A stretch of 64,000 nt of DNA from an uncultured archaeon (GTDB lineage: Archaea > Halobacteriota > Methanosarcinia > Methanosarcinales > Methanoperedenaceae). Positions 44,409 to 53,297 of the stretch are shown piece by piece. The position numbers and the translations under genes were made by a program. The notes below the pieces were generated by a model. That model was not told where the DNA came from, made no database searches, and saw only the letters and a list, made by a program, of their open reading frames with translations. The stretch spans positions 1 through 64,000 of the forward strand of contig CABMIH010000077.1 of the NCBI GenBank assembly GCA_902386205.1. The letters are read 5' to 3'. How positions within the stretch are numbered: position 1 is the first letter of the stretch; each line of letters starts with the position of its first letter.

Positions 44409-44732
44409 TCAATGCCCGTGCATCGTGGTGTGAGTCCCGGCGATGATATACTTGCAGTCGCTTTGCGCGGTAAAGGTGAAAAACTCATCTTTGCTCATAA
44501 AAACCGCCTGCTCTTTTTTAAGCAATATCTTCAGGTCCTTGTTCTCAAGTCTTGCATCTCCTGATAACAGAAATAATATCTCGTCATGGCAATTCGGTGT
44601 CATTTCTCGTGTCTCACCGGGGGAAGCCTCGCCATAAACAAGATAAACGCTGTGTTTTTCTATTTCCTCAGAACCCACTATATATTCCTTGTATTTTTTT
44701 TTATAAAGTTCCCGGATATTGAACAATTTCAT
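44409..44732 (-). CDS. Cupin-fold protein
   Basis: A 107-residue single-domain cupin. ASPGETREMTPNCHDEILFLLSG corresponds to cupin motif 1 with a reduced metal-ligand set; only part is given for length. The second motif near TFTAQSDCKYIIAGTH is also partial. It may bind a small ligand without catalysis. Start ATG 44732 is followed by MKLFNIRELY. Confidence 0.7.
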   Translation of the reverse strand: MKLFNIRELYKKKYKEYIVGSEEIEKHSVYLVYGEASPGETREMTPNCHDEILFLLSGDARLENKDLKILLKKEQAVFMSKDEFFTFTAQSDCKYIIAGTHTTMHGH

Positions 44733-44848
44733 ACATATCCCTCAGCTTTTCACGGAGTAAAGGCTTATAGGATTTTTGGTTTTGTTTGTGTTCCGATCAT
44801 TTCCAGTATTGGTATACGCTTAAATAATACAAAGGCCAAATTGCGGTT

Positions 44849-46219
44849 GTGGATAAGCTCAAGACCGGATTCGTCCGTCAAAAAACGTATATTGCGATAC
44901 TGGGACTCCTGGATTCAGTACAGGCCGATAAAAAATATCCCGATGTGCTTCTTGGTGAGCTTTTTAAGAAGGGAAACTTTTCATCTCCCGAAAAAGCCAG
45001 AATTGTAGAGTTCGTGTATGGAATATTGCGCCACCGCGGGAGGATCGATCACATTATCGCAAATGCATCAAACGCCAGGATACAGGACCTTAACTCAAAT
45101 ATTGCCAATATAATCAGGATTTGCACCTACCAGGCGTTATTTACTGATTCAACGCCTGCCGGTATCTTAAGCAATGCCGTGGCTCTTTGCGCGCATGGAA
45201 ATAAGTTCGCGGGTTTTGTAAAAAGGACAGTTGAGGCCGTGCTGGGAAATAAAGACAGCGTCATTTTCCCAGATAAAGAAAAAGCTCCGGTCGATCACGT
45301 CTGCGTGTATCATTCACACCCTTCCTGGATAGTAGAAAAATGGCTCGCGGAATTCCTGGAGTTCGACAAGGTTGAAGAGCTCTGCCGTGCCAATAATCTT
45401 GACCCTCCTTTAACAATAAGGGCAAATCCCCTGAAAACAAACACAATCGACCTTCAGGGCTCACTCGAACGCGAAAGCTATCCCTCATCGGCAACAGTTT
45501 TTTCGCCTTTTGGGCTCGTTGTCAGTAAAAAAGAGGATATCTTTAAAACAGAAGCGTTTAGGAAGGGGCTTTTCGAGGTACAGGACGAGGGTAGCCAGCT
45601 TATTACCCTCCTCACAGGGGCAAAGCCGGTGGAATTCGTTGTTGATGCATGCGCAGGAAACGGGGGAAAATCACTTTTTCTTGCAGGATTAATGAAAAAC
45701 CGCGGAACTATTATCGCTTTTGAGACCCATGCAGCAAAGCTTTCAAATTTAAGGAGGCGGGCAGGGAGGGCAGGAGCAACTAATATCCTGACAGCAGGTA
45801 TAGATGGACTGCAACTATACAATGGTAAGGCTGATTGCGTATTCATTGACGCCCCGTGCTCAGGGATGGGAGTATTCAGGAGGAACCCGGATTCAAAATG
45901 GCGGTTGACGCGGGATGATATAAAAGAGCTTGCAGCAAAACAGAAAGAGATCCTCATGGAATACAGCAGGCTGGTAAAACCAGGAGGGAGACTTGTCTAT
46001 GCCACCTGCACGATAAGCAGGGAAGAAAATGAAGATGTTGTGCGGGAGTTCCTTATCGAGAATAAAGATTTTATCCAGGTACCGGTTTCAGTAATCAACA
46101 CTGATCTGTTTGGCAAATTTACGACAGGGGAAGGATTTTTCAGGTCGTTGCCCCATACCCATAATACAGACGGGTTTTTCGCTGCCGTTATGAAATACAG
46201 AAATATCGGAAGCGATTAA
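44849..46219 (+). CDS. RsmB/NOP2-Sun family RNA m5C methyltransferase with NusB domain
   Basis: A 456-residue protein starting at GTG 44849. An N-terminal NusB-like helical domain (residues about 1-140; ARIVEFVYGILRHRGRID) precedes a SAM-dependent methyltransferase. Motif I is VDACAGNGGKS. The two catalytic cysteines are in DAPCSGMGVFRRNPD and VYATCTIS. The NusB-methyltransferase fusion is the arrangement of bacterial RsmB, which methylates 16S rRNA. In archaea it suggests acquisition from bacteria, with an uncertain RNA target. Confidence 0.88.
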   Translation: MDKLKTGFVRQKTYIAILGLLDSVQADKKYPDVLLGELFKKGNFSSPEKARIVEFVYGILRHRGRIDHIIANASNARIQDLNSNIANIIRICTYQALFTDSTPAGILSNAVALCAHGNKFAGFVKRTVEAVLGNKDSVIFPDKEKAPVDHVCVYHSHPSWIVEKWLAEFLEFDKVEELCRANNLDPPLTIRANPLKTNTIDLQGSLERESYPSSATVFSPFGLVVSKKEDIFKTEAFRKGLFEVQDEGSQLITLLTGAKPVEFVVDACAGNGGKSLFLAGLMKNRGTIIAFETHAAKLSNLRRRAGRAGATNILTAGIDGLQLYNGKADCVFIDAPCSGMGVFRRNPDSKWRLTRDDIKELAAKQKEILMEYSRLVKPGGRLVYATCTISREENEDVVREFLIENKDFIQVPVSVINTDLFGKFTTGEGFFRSLPHTHNTDGFFAAVMKYRNIGSD

Positions 46220-46239
46220 AAAATATATCCCACGATAAT

Positions 46240-46737
46240 ATGAAATTCTCAAGTTTTGGAATGACCATCAACTCCCATGAAATAATTAACGTAATCACTC
46301 AGCACGGCACCCCGGTATTCCATACGTCCGAGATGCATATCAAGCCTTTCCTCTGCCGCAAGAGCGTGTGCAACCTGGCAGATATTATAGCATTATTCAA
46401 AAAGTCCGAGAGGTTCTATATTGTGGGCATTGAGATCAAGGAATGGGACGCCCGGGTTCATTCAAAACTTGCCGCAGATTACCTGGAAACTTACAGGCGT
46501 ACATGCGAATATTTTTACCTGGCTGCCAAACACTTCTCAAAGAAGACTCTTGGATTAAAAGAAATTGGTCTTATTGACCTGACTCATATGGAAGTAATAA
46601 AGAACCCGGATTATCTATTCCCCGACCCTGGTTTCAGGGCGAATATGATGAAAAGGATAAAAAAACAGTTCAATATCCCTCCCGGCATTGTGGATGACCC
46701 GTACCAGAGGACGCTTCTTGAGTTCAAACATCAGTAA
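46240..46737 (+). CDS. Conserved hypothetical protein with nuclease-like core
   Basis: A 165-residue protein. The segment FYIVGIEIKEWDARVHSKLA, with a preceding acidic region and an E-x-K motif, resembles PD-(D/E)XK-fold proteins of the MmcB type. It begins 20 bp after the RsmB-like gene and may share its transcript. Its end overlaps the convergent tupC gene by 7 bp. Confidence 0.55.
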   Translation: MKFSSFGMTINSHEIINVITQHGTPVFHTSEMHIKPFLCRKSVCNLADIIALFKKSERFYIVGIEIKEWDARVHSKLAADYLETYRRTCEYFYLAAKHFSKKTLGLKEIGLIDLTHMEVIKNPDYLFPDPGFRANMMKRIKKQFNIPPGIVDDPYQRTLLEFKHQ

Positions 46738-47453
46738 ACCATCTCGCCTTTAATGAACGCCGCTGACCTTGCATCCTGAGGCGCTGTAAAAATCTTTTCT
46801 TTATCATTTACTTCGATCAGCACCCCGTCAAGGAGGATGCCCACCCTGTCAGCTATGCGCCTCACCTGCGGGATGTTATGCGTTGCAATGATTATGGTCG
46901 TTCCCCGTTCATCTCTCACACGCCTGATGATCTCTTCTATCTTGGCCACGTTGGCGGGATCAAGACTTGCGGTCGGTTCATCAAGGAGAAGTATCTCAGG
47001 GTCATATACAATCGCCCTTGCGAACGCCATGCGCTGCGCCTCGCCGCCTGAAAGCGTGCGGGCTTTTTGTTTTTCCAGACCTGATAGGCCCACTATGCTC
47101 AAGGCGTCGCCCACTTTTTTTCCTATTGTCTTTTTATCGATCCCGCGCACTTTCAGTCCATACGCCACATTATCAAAAACTGAGGCATTGAATATCGCTG
47201 GCGTCTGGAAAAGAAGCGACATCCTGCGCCTGATATCATTTATTTCGCCAATATCCATTCCGTCGAATTTCAGGCTCCCGCATGTGGGTTTCTCGAAAAA
47301 ATTCAAAATTCGAAGAAGCGTTGTCTTCCCCGAGCCGCTTGGGCCGATAATAGCCAGTATCTCGCCCCTGCGAATTGTCAGGTCAATGTTTTCTAAGACC
47401 CCTTTTTCCCCGAATGCCATGCAGAGATCTTTTATCCTGAATAACTCATCCAT
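46731..47453 (-). CDS. tupC: Tungstate ABC transporter ATP-binding protein TupC
   Basis: A 240-residue ATPase with Walker A GPSGSGKTTLLR, signature LSGGEAQRMAFARAI and Walker B ILLLDEPTASLDP, all intact. It starts 1 bp after the tupB stop. Partnered with TupB it powers high-affinity tungstate import. Its binding protein gene is absent here; tupA is found 14 kb away beside the fwd genes. Confidence 0.88.
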   Translation of the reverse strand: MDELFRIKDLCMAFGEKGVLENIDLTIRRGEILAIIGPSGSGKTTLLRILNFFEKPTCGSLKFDGMDIGEINDIRRRMSLLFQTPAIFNASVFDNVAYGLKVRGIDKKTIGKKVGDALSIVGLSGLEKQKARTLSGGEAQRMAFARAIVYDPEILLLDEPTASLDPANVAKIEEIIRRVRDERGTTIIIATHNIPQVRRIADRVGILLDGVLIEVNDKEKIFTAPQDARSAAFIKGEMVY

Positions 47454-47454
47454 T

Positions 47455-48189
47455 TCAATCCCTCCTCTGGAAAAAGTTAGCCAGGATATTCACTGTTAGG
47501 ACGAGGGAGATAAGGATGATCCCGAGGGCAATTGCAGTTGATATTTCAGCTTTGCTCGTTTCTGAAGTGATCGCTGTCGTAAGTGTACGGGTTTCGGAAA
47601 GTCCTTCACCTATGCCTCCTATGCTGCCAGTGCGGGCGATGTTGCCTCCTACAATGAGAATGGCACCCACCTCTGCAAGCGCCCTCCCGAGTCCCGCAAG
47701 AATGGCTGTGATTATGCCGAATCTTGCTTCTTTTAAAGTCGTGATAACGGCATCTTTCTGGTCCCCGCCAAGTGTATAAACGGTCTCGATTACAGGTTTG
47801 GGAACAGCTTTTATTGCCGCAAGGGAAACGCCTGTGATAATTGGAGTGATCAGAATATACTGGGCTACTATCATCGCTTCCTGGGTAAATATCATACGCA
47901 GGAACCCCATGGGCCCCGCTGGCACAAGCATCGTCCAGAGAAAAAGCCCAACGAAAACCGGGGGCAGCCCCATGCCGGTATTTACCAGGGCAATAAGCGC
48001 CTGTTTTCCCCTGAAATGCAAAAAGGCAAGAATAAATGCCAGAGGTATGGCTGTCAGGGTCGCAAGGATAGTGGCAGTACCTGATACTTTTATCGAGACG
48101 CCTGTTATGCTCAGGATATAGGGATTGAGGCTTACTATCAGTTCAAACGCCTTGGTTATTCCCTGGAATAGAAAGTCTGCACTGCTCAT
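47455..48189 (-). CDS. tupB: Tungstate ABC transporter permease TupB
   Basis: A 244-residue permease with about six helices. GMGLPPVFVGLFLW and the C-terminal RTLTTAITSETSKAEISTAI are typical of TupB rather than ModB. The EAA-like loop GGDQKDAVITTLKEARFGI contacts the ATPase. It lies between moeA and tupC, so metal import and molybdopterin metal insertion are co-expressed. Confidence 0.88.
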   Translation of the reverse strand: MSSADFLFQGITKAFELIVSLNPYILSITGVSIKVSGTATILATLTAIPLAFILAFLHFRGKQALIALVNTGMGLPPVFVGLFLWTMLVPAGPMGFLRMIFTQEAMIVAQYILITPIITGVSLAAIKAVPKPVIETVYTLGGDQKDAVITTLKEARFGIITAILAGLGRALAEVGAILIVGGNIARTGSIGGIGEGLSETRTLTTAITSETSKAEISTAIALGIILISLVLTVNILANFFQRRD

Positions 48190-48222
48190 TTCCGGTCACT
48201 TCTTTTCATATCCGTAGCCACC

Positions 48223-49404
48223 TCAACTGAAGAGATATACCTTCACCTTTTCGCCTTTTTTGATATCCCTGTTTATTATAACATACCCGTCCACGACAGA
48301 AGACCGCGGGGAGGCTGAGATTATAGAAGTGTCGTACTTATTTTCAAACAGCTTCATTTCTGAACCGCCATATCCCATGGTGTTTGCTGTATTCTGTGTA
48401 ATTTTTGCGAAGAGTATGTAATCAAAACCTTTTTCCTGCAGCACGACATCCTCGTTTATCGCAAGCTTCCGTGCCGCCCTGGGAATATCCGTGAAGTAAC
48501 TTCGCACCAGCATTTCAAGAGCTGAGAACGCGCCTGTGGGTTTACCGGGAAGCCCGAATACAGGAGTGTTGTTTACTATGCCGGCTGCAATAGGTTTTCC
48601 GGGTCTGATGGCTACCCTGTGGAATATGAGTTCTCCAATTTCAGCGATAATATCAGCAACAAAGTCGCGCTCGCCCACAGAGACCCCGCCTGTTGTAAAT
48701 ACAACATCATATTTTTCGCAAGCTTGAAGCAGAATTTTCTTTGTTTTGTCATAGTCATCAGGGACAGCGCCAATGAATGTGGGTTCGCAGCCCATTTCCT
48801 TCATAAATCCCTGTATCAGTACTGCGCTTGTGTTCCTTATCATGCCGTTAAAAATTTCCGTGCCTGTGGATATTATGCCAGCCCTGATCTTTTTATATAC
48901 AGGGACTTTTTCGACACCAAGACTGTATAAAAGCGCAGCGCTCTGGGGCATTATGCGGTGATTTTTCTCAAATATCCTGTCCCCTGCATGGTAATCCGAA
49001 CCTTTTCTGAATACATTCTCCCATTTGTGGATATTTTGTCCATACAGGAGATCTTTTTTAACCTCTGCCTCCTCGATTTTGAGCACAGCATCCGCACCTT
49101 CAGGGAGTATTGCGCCTGTTGAGATCGCCATAGACTCACCTCTCTTTATTTGTGCTCTTTGATCACCTGCATATACACTGCCCTTTATTTTCAGGGGATA
49201 AACATCTTCGCTGTGAACCGCAAAACCGTCCATGGCAGCAATATCGAATGCCGGAGACATGGAATCTGCAACAATATCTTCATTGAGTTCTCTGCCCACG
49301 GAGTCGGGAATGGAAACGTGTTCTGATCCGCGCTTGAAATAATATGTGGTTTTGAGGTGCTTTATTTTTTCAAGGGCTTGTTTAAGGGGTGTTATTGTTT
49401 TCAC
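48223..49404 (-). CDS. moeA: Molybdopterin molybdenumtransferase MoeA
   Basis: A 393-residue MoeA, which inserts molybdate or tungstate into molybdopterin. Family blocks are SPAFDIAAMDGFAV, AISTGAILPEGADAVL, FTTGGVSVGERDFV and FGLPGKPTGAF. It lies 32 bp downstream of the modA remnant and upstream of tupB, in one unit controlled from the palindrome at 49634. Association with a tungstate transporter fits use in the Fwd complex. No C-terminal PBP-like domain. Confidence 0.92.
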   Translation of the reverse strand: MKTITPLKQALEKIKHLKTTYYFKRGSEHVSIPDSVGRELNEDIVADSMSPAFDIAAMDGFAVHSEDVYPLKIKGSVYAGDQRAQIKRGESMAISTGAILPEGADAVLKIEEAEVKKDLLYGQNIHKWENVFRKGSDYHAGDRIFEKNHRIMPQSAALLYSLGVEKVPVYKKIRAGIISTGTEIFNGMIRNTSAVLIQGFMKEMGCEPTFIGAVPDDYDKTKKILLQACEKYDVVFTTGGVSVGERDFVADIIAEIGELIFHRVAIRPGKPIAAGIVNNTPVFGLPGKPTGAFSALEMLVRSYFTDIPRAARKLAINEDVVLQEKGFDYILFAKITQNTANTMGYGGSEMKLFENKYDTSIISASPRSSVVDGYVIINRDIKKGEKVKVYLFS

Positions 49405-49436
49405 ATTCTTGTTCCTTTTTATGGATGCATACTAAT

Positions 49437-49598
49437 TTAATTTTTCTGAAATTGCGCTTCCAAATCCTTCAGGGCGTCCTGGAGACTTAACGCTGCTGAA
49501 AACGTGATTTCCACGGGTTTATTATCCTCTGGTTTTTCGGATGGGCAGCCTGATGCTACTGCAATTAAGAAAATCGTTATCAAATGGTTTATTTTCAT
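49437..49598 (-). pseudogene. modA: Truncated molybdate-binding lipoprotein (ModA) gene
   Basis: A 53-codon frame starts with a proper GGGTGA ribosome site and encodes a lipoprotein signal (IFLIAVASGC), then VEITFSAALSLQDALKDLEA, the first strand and ligand helix of ModA, and stops after QFQKN. A full ModA has about 250 residues. The frame is followed after 32 bases by moeA, so the remaining ~80% has been deleted. The promoter still drives moeA-tupB-tupC. Confidence 0.8.
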
Positions 49599-49633
49599 GT
49601 TTTTCACCCTGATTCGAATTAGTTGGATTTTGA

Positions 49634-49653
49634 TTATGTTCAGTAAAACATAA
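49634..49653. promoter_or_regulatory. Palindromic operator TTATGTT-N6-AACATAA (moeA-tupBC unit)
   Basis: Perfect 7-bp arms TTATGTT (49634-49640) and AACATAA (49647-49653). It lies between an AT-rich TATA-like stretch (minus strand TTAAATAAAATTA, about 49656-49668) and the modA' start. The same palindrome, followed by the same CG, stands in front of tupA. A ModE- or TunR-like repressor is the likely ligand-dependent binder. Confidence 0.7.
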
Positions 49654-49956
49654 CGTAATTTTATTTAACTTTTTCGAAAAAGGGAGGCAGTTTCAATTTG
49701 TGTTGGTAATTATGTAAAGATACAATATCTTATTTAAAAATCGTGATGTATAGACCATACGTATTTAGAAAAATGATAAATTCGGAAAATATTCAATTTA
49801 TTTCCCCAATTCCTTCAACCGTTTAATCCTTGCCTGCGCCTCATTAACCGCTTTTCTCTGTTGTTTAGGATGGGATTTTTCAAAGGCAGATATCCTCAAA
49901 CAAAATGGCAAAGAAAGTGTAGAAGTGGGGTTTCAAAAATACCCCACCCTTTCTCT
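49654..49956. other. Intergenic region with a short minus-strand coding relic
   Basis: No intact gene. On the minus strand a frame ending at 49798-49800 reads EKSHPKQQRKAVNEAQARI and then KRLKELGK-stop. This looks like the C-terminal tail of a lost protein that I cannot identify. It overlaps the apparent upstream extension of the methyltransferase frame, which is why a later start was chosen for that gene. Confidence 0.35.
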
Positions 49957-50586
49957 TTGGTCATCAAACTTAGAGGAAGGGCATATTACTATTTATTGGA
50001 TGGGTTCGTTCCTGTAGATAGAAAGATGGAAATTTTATTGGGTCGGAAAGAAGCCGCCGACTATCTTAAGATACAGCCTCCTCAAAAAATATTAGACGTA
50101 GCTACAGGAACTGGAGCTCTAGCCTATGAACTTGCAAAGCTAGGTCATTCTGTAATCGGAATAGATATATCCATGGAAAAGCTAAATCAAGCCAGGAAAA
50201 AGTGCTCTGATAATCTGGATCTTTATTTCCAACAAGCGGATGCTACTCATTTACCTTTCAATAACAATGAGTTTGATGCAACCTCAATATCATTCGGACT
50301 TCATGATATGCCATATGAAACTGAAATTAATGTCTTAAAAGAAATGAAAAGAGTAACGAAGACGGATGGCAAAATATTAATAGTCGATTATAATGAACCC
50401 AAGAATCATTGGGCTGCTAAACTAGCTTATCCTCTTATTAAGACCGGTGAATCAGTGAATTGGACGCCTTTCATCACAAGGGGTTTGGAAAACCTTCTTA
50501 ACAAGGCAGGCTTAAAAGTAGCCAAATGGACAACAATTCTTGGGGTAATACAAATAGTTATAGCTGACAACCACAAAGGACATTAA
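49957..50586 (+). CDS. Class I SAM-dependent methyltransferase (UbiE-like)
   Basis: A protein of about 209 residues with Rossmann-fold motif I ILDVATGTGALAYEL, acidic motif II IGIDIS, ADATHLPFNNNEFDA and the motif-III-like GLHDMP. This resembles UbiE/COQ5-type C-methyltransferases, but no quinone genes are near and the substrate is unknown. The frame is open back to 49861; the extra N-terminus lacks family character and overlaps a coding relic, so TTG 49957 is proposed with low certainty. GC-rich non-coding DNA follows. Confidence 0.7.
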   Translation: MVIKLRGRAYYYLLDGFVPVDRKMEILLGRKEAADYLKIQPPQKILDVATGTGALAYELAKLGHSVIGIDISMEKLNQARKKCSDNLDLYFQQADATHLPFNNNEFDATSISFGLHDMPYETEINVLKEMKRVTKTDGKILIVDYNEPKNHWAAKLAYPLIKTGESVNWTPFITRGLENLLNKAGLKVAKWTTILGVIQIVIADNHKGH

Positions 50587-50755
50587 TTCTATGGAGGTTG
50601 AGGGAGAGCGCCTTTCCCCCAACGCACTGCCCTCGGTAGGCCCAGCCACATCCCTGATGGGGACGGCGCGCCCGGTGAATTTGGGGAGGTTGGGCGGCAC
50701 TGCGCAGAATCGCGCTTTTCATTTACCCAGGGTTTGAAGTTGAACCCATAATCTC

Positions 50756-52219
50756 TTATTTCCCATACGGGAACCACCAGGGTCTTGTTTTGTCACTTCC
50801 CAGTTTAATATTCACATGCTTGACGTTGACAAATTCCCTGATGCCGTATCTGGCTAAGTCTCTCCCCATCCCGCTATGCTTGATCCCTCCCCAGGGAGAT
50901 TGCGGATTCAGTGTGCATATTTCATTTATCCATACCATCCCGCACTCAAGTTGCGAGGACATATGCATTGCAGTATCCAGGTTTTTTGTCCACACAGATG
51001 CCCCCAGCCCATATATGGTCCTATTTGCAAGAGCAATGGCTTCATCCATATCATCAAAGACTGAAATAACTGCAACAGGCCCGAAAACTTCTTCATTCAT
51101 TACTTTCATTTCAGGAGTAATTCCTGTAAGAACTGTAGGTTCGTAGTAAAATCCATTCTGTGGCGACGATGGTATTTTCCCGCCGCATTCTATCATTGCA
51201 CCCTTCCTGGCAGCATCTTCCACTTGCAGTTCAAGTTTTTCCCGCTGTTCCATACTGACCATCGGGCCTATATCTGTACGGGAATCCAAACCATTTCCAA
51301 TAACGAGATCCCTGGTCTTCTTCACAAATCCCTTGATGAAACTATCTGCTATATCATCTTCCACAAAGATCCTTTTTGGGGAAACGCAAACCTGCCCGCA
51401 GTTCATGAATCTTCCCCAGACTGCACCGTTTATCACTTCCTCAATGTCGGCATCTTTGAAAACAATAAAAGCATCGCTTCCCCCCAGCTCAAGAGAGATC
51501 CTGTGCAATTTATCAGCAGAGTTTTTCATGATATTCTTGCCAGTATCCGAACTTCCCGTAAAGGAGATCATATCTATATCTGAACTGACAAGACTTTTAC
51601 CAGTGAAATCATCACCTGTTACAACATTTATCACACCATCCGGGATCCCGGCGTCCTGGCATATTTTACCGATCTCTATTCCAACGAAAGGGGTCATGTC
51701 AGAGGGTTTAAAAACAACAGTGTTGCCTGCAATAAGCGCGGGAGCTATAGCCCAGAACGGGAGTAATAAAGGATAGTTCCAGGGCTTGATAATACCCACC
51801 ACTCCTACAGGTTCGAATATTGTAAAACTGGATTTATCCGGACTAATAGAAATCGCATCCCCCTCCAGGCATGTTTTACCTTCATCTGCAAAATATTTTA
51901 CCATTTCAGAGGTCTTGCGCACTTCGATATCGGATTCAAACAGCGGGCGGCCCATTTCTATGGTTATGAGCGTTTTCAGGTCATGCGATCTTTTTAAAAT
52001 TTCATCCCCGGCAATTGTAAGAATTTTTGCCCTTTCTGAAATGTCGGTCTTTTTCCAGCCTTTTTGGGCAAGCTTCGCTTCTTTTACAGCTTCTGTTACT
52101 TCTTCAATGCCTGAAAGACATGCTCTTCCAATAACATCGCCTGTGGCAGGATTGAATGATTCGAACATCTTCTCGCAAGTTTCCCATTTTCCTCCGATCA
52201 ATAGTTTTCCATCAAGCAC
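50756..52219 (-). CDS. NAD(P)-dependent aldehyde dehydrogenase
   Basis: A 487-residue ALDH-superfamily enzyme. The general-base glutamate is in ISLELGGSDAF, the catalytic cysteine in FMNCGQVCVSPKR, and the nucleotide loop in ISFTGSSDTG. It resembles succinate-semialdehyde and lactaldehyde dehydrogenases; the substrate cannot be decided. It appears monocistronic. Confidence 0.88.
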   Translation of the reverse strand: MLDGKLLIGGKWETCEKMFESFNPATGDVIGRACLSGIEEVTEAVKEAKLAQKGWKKTDISERAKILTIAGDEILKRSHDLKTLITIEMGRPLFESDIEVRKTSEMVKYFADEGKTCLEGDAISISPDKSSFTIFEPVGVVGIIKPWNYPLLLPFWAIAPALIAGNTVVFKPSDMTPFVGIEIGKICQDAGIPDGVINVVTGDDFTGKSLVSSDIDMISFTGSSDTGKNIMKNSADKLHRISLELGGSDAFIVFKDADIEEVINGAVWGRFMNCGQVCVSPKRIFVEDDIADSFIKGFVKKTRDLVIGNGLDSRTDIGPMVSMEQREKLELQVEDAARKGAMIECGGKIPSSPQNGFYYEPTVLTGITPEMKVMNEEVFGPVAVISVFDDMDEAIALANRTIYGLGASVWTKNLDTAMHMSSQLECGMVWINEICTLNPQSPWGGIKHSGMGRDLARYGIREFVNVKHVNIKLGSDKTRPWWFPYGK

Positions 52220-52308
52220 GATTTTTCCTCACATGTTATGCAGCATACGACTGCTTATATTGAATTTTCAGATAAAACCAAGATTCGTTATCTTTTTTCA
52301 GAAGTAAT

Positions 52309-53142
52309 TTATAAGATCCTTTGCCCGCCAGAATATACATATAAATTCGGTTTCCTCACAAATGCCACAAGTGTCATCCCGATCGTTTTTGAGAGCAGAA
52401 CTCCGGTGCTTAATGGTGCAGCCTTGCTCACCACGATCGGAATCTCTGCCCGCGCCGCTTTTGCCACCATCCCGCCCGAAAGCCTTCCTGTTGTGACAAG
52501 GGCGCAGTTTGATAGGTCAGTTCCCGAAAGCAGCGCCGCTCCGGTAGCTTTGTCCACGGAGCATGCCCTGCTGACATCCTCGCAAAACGATACGATGTTG
52601 CCTTCCCGCGTGCAAATAAGCGAGGAGTGGGTGCCGCCTGTCCGCCTCCAGATCTTCCCTTTCTCTTTTATCTGTTCGATAGCATTCAGCAGCACTTCTT
52701 TTTCCATCCGAACGCCTGATGATATGGGTTCGATCCCTTCCCATGATGACTTGATGCCTATACAGCCTGAGCTCCTTACTTCCATCCACAGTTCAAGTTC
52801 ACTGTTATCGAGTGTGCTTTCGCAAAAAACGGTATCTTCCTGCACAGATATCGAACGTATTTCCCCGATTCCCTTAAGAACGCCCTCGCATATTAGAAAT
52901 CCCGCAGCGAGCTCGCGAAGCTCTCCCGGAAGGGCAAGAAGGGTGACAAGGTGCCGCCCGTCCAGCATGATTTTTATGCTTTCTTCTTCCACGACATCCA
53001 GTTCAAGTTCTTTTCGATCTACTCCAGAAATTTCTACACATTTTGTCAAAATATATGGGGCGGAAGGATCATGCACTTCATCCTTCCAGTAGCTCGTCCA
53101 TTTACCCGCTTTTTCCGCGTGCCAGTTATCTTTCATTCGCAT
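52309..53142 (-). CDS. fdhD: FdhD-type sulfur carrier for Mo/W enzymes
   Basis: A 277-residue FdhD. This protein hands sulfur from a cysteine desulfurase to the molybdenum or tungsten cofactor of formate dehydrogenase-type enzymes. Conserved blocks are LLALPGELRELAAGFLICEG, GGTHSSLICTREG, ACSVDKATGAALL and TTGRLSGGMVAKAA. Only one cysteine remains at the CxxC loop (SSGCIGIKSS), which family knowledge says can suffice. Likely client here: the FwdB subunit, as no fdhA is present. Confidence 0.87.
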   Translation of the reverse strand: MRMKDNWHAEKAGKWTSYWKDEVHDPSAPYILTKCVEISGVDRKELELDVVEEESIKIMLDGRHLVTLLALPGELRELAAGFLICEGVLKGIGEIRSISVQEDTVFCESTLDNSELELWMEVRSSGCIGIKSSWEGIEPISSGVRMEKEVLLNAIEQIKEKGKIWRRTGGTHSSLICTREGNIVSFCEDVSRACSVDKATGAALLSGTDLSNCALVTTGRLSGGMVAKAARAEIPIVVSKAAPLSTGVLLSKTIGMTLVAFVRKPNLYVYSGGQRIL

Positions 53143-53297
53143 GCTAAAAGTGCAGTAAGGTATAAACGTATTTCCTAATGGGTTCCAAGTATGTTTTCCA
53201 GAGAATCTTGATGGATAATATCTTCATCTTGACCACAAAATTAATCCGTTTCGAAAACCTTATTCTTAAAAAATTTTCGAAAGGAGAGAAGGCGTAA

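Noticed and set aside
50589-50777. Short minus-strand frames in the GC-rich gap before the aldehyde dehydrogenase
   Set aside because: Pro/Gly/Arg-rich translation from GC-rich DNA with no start signal; treated as non-coding.
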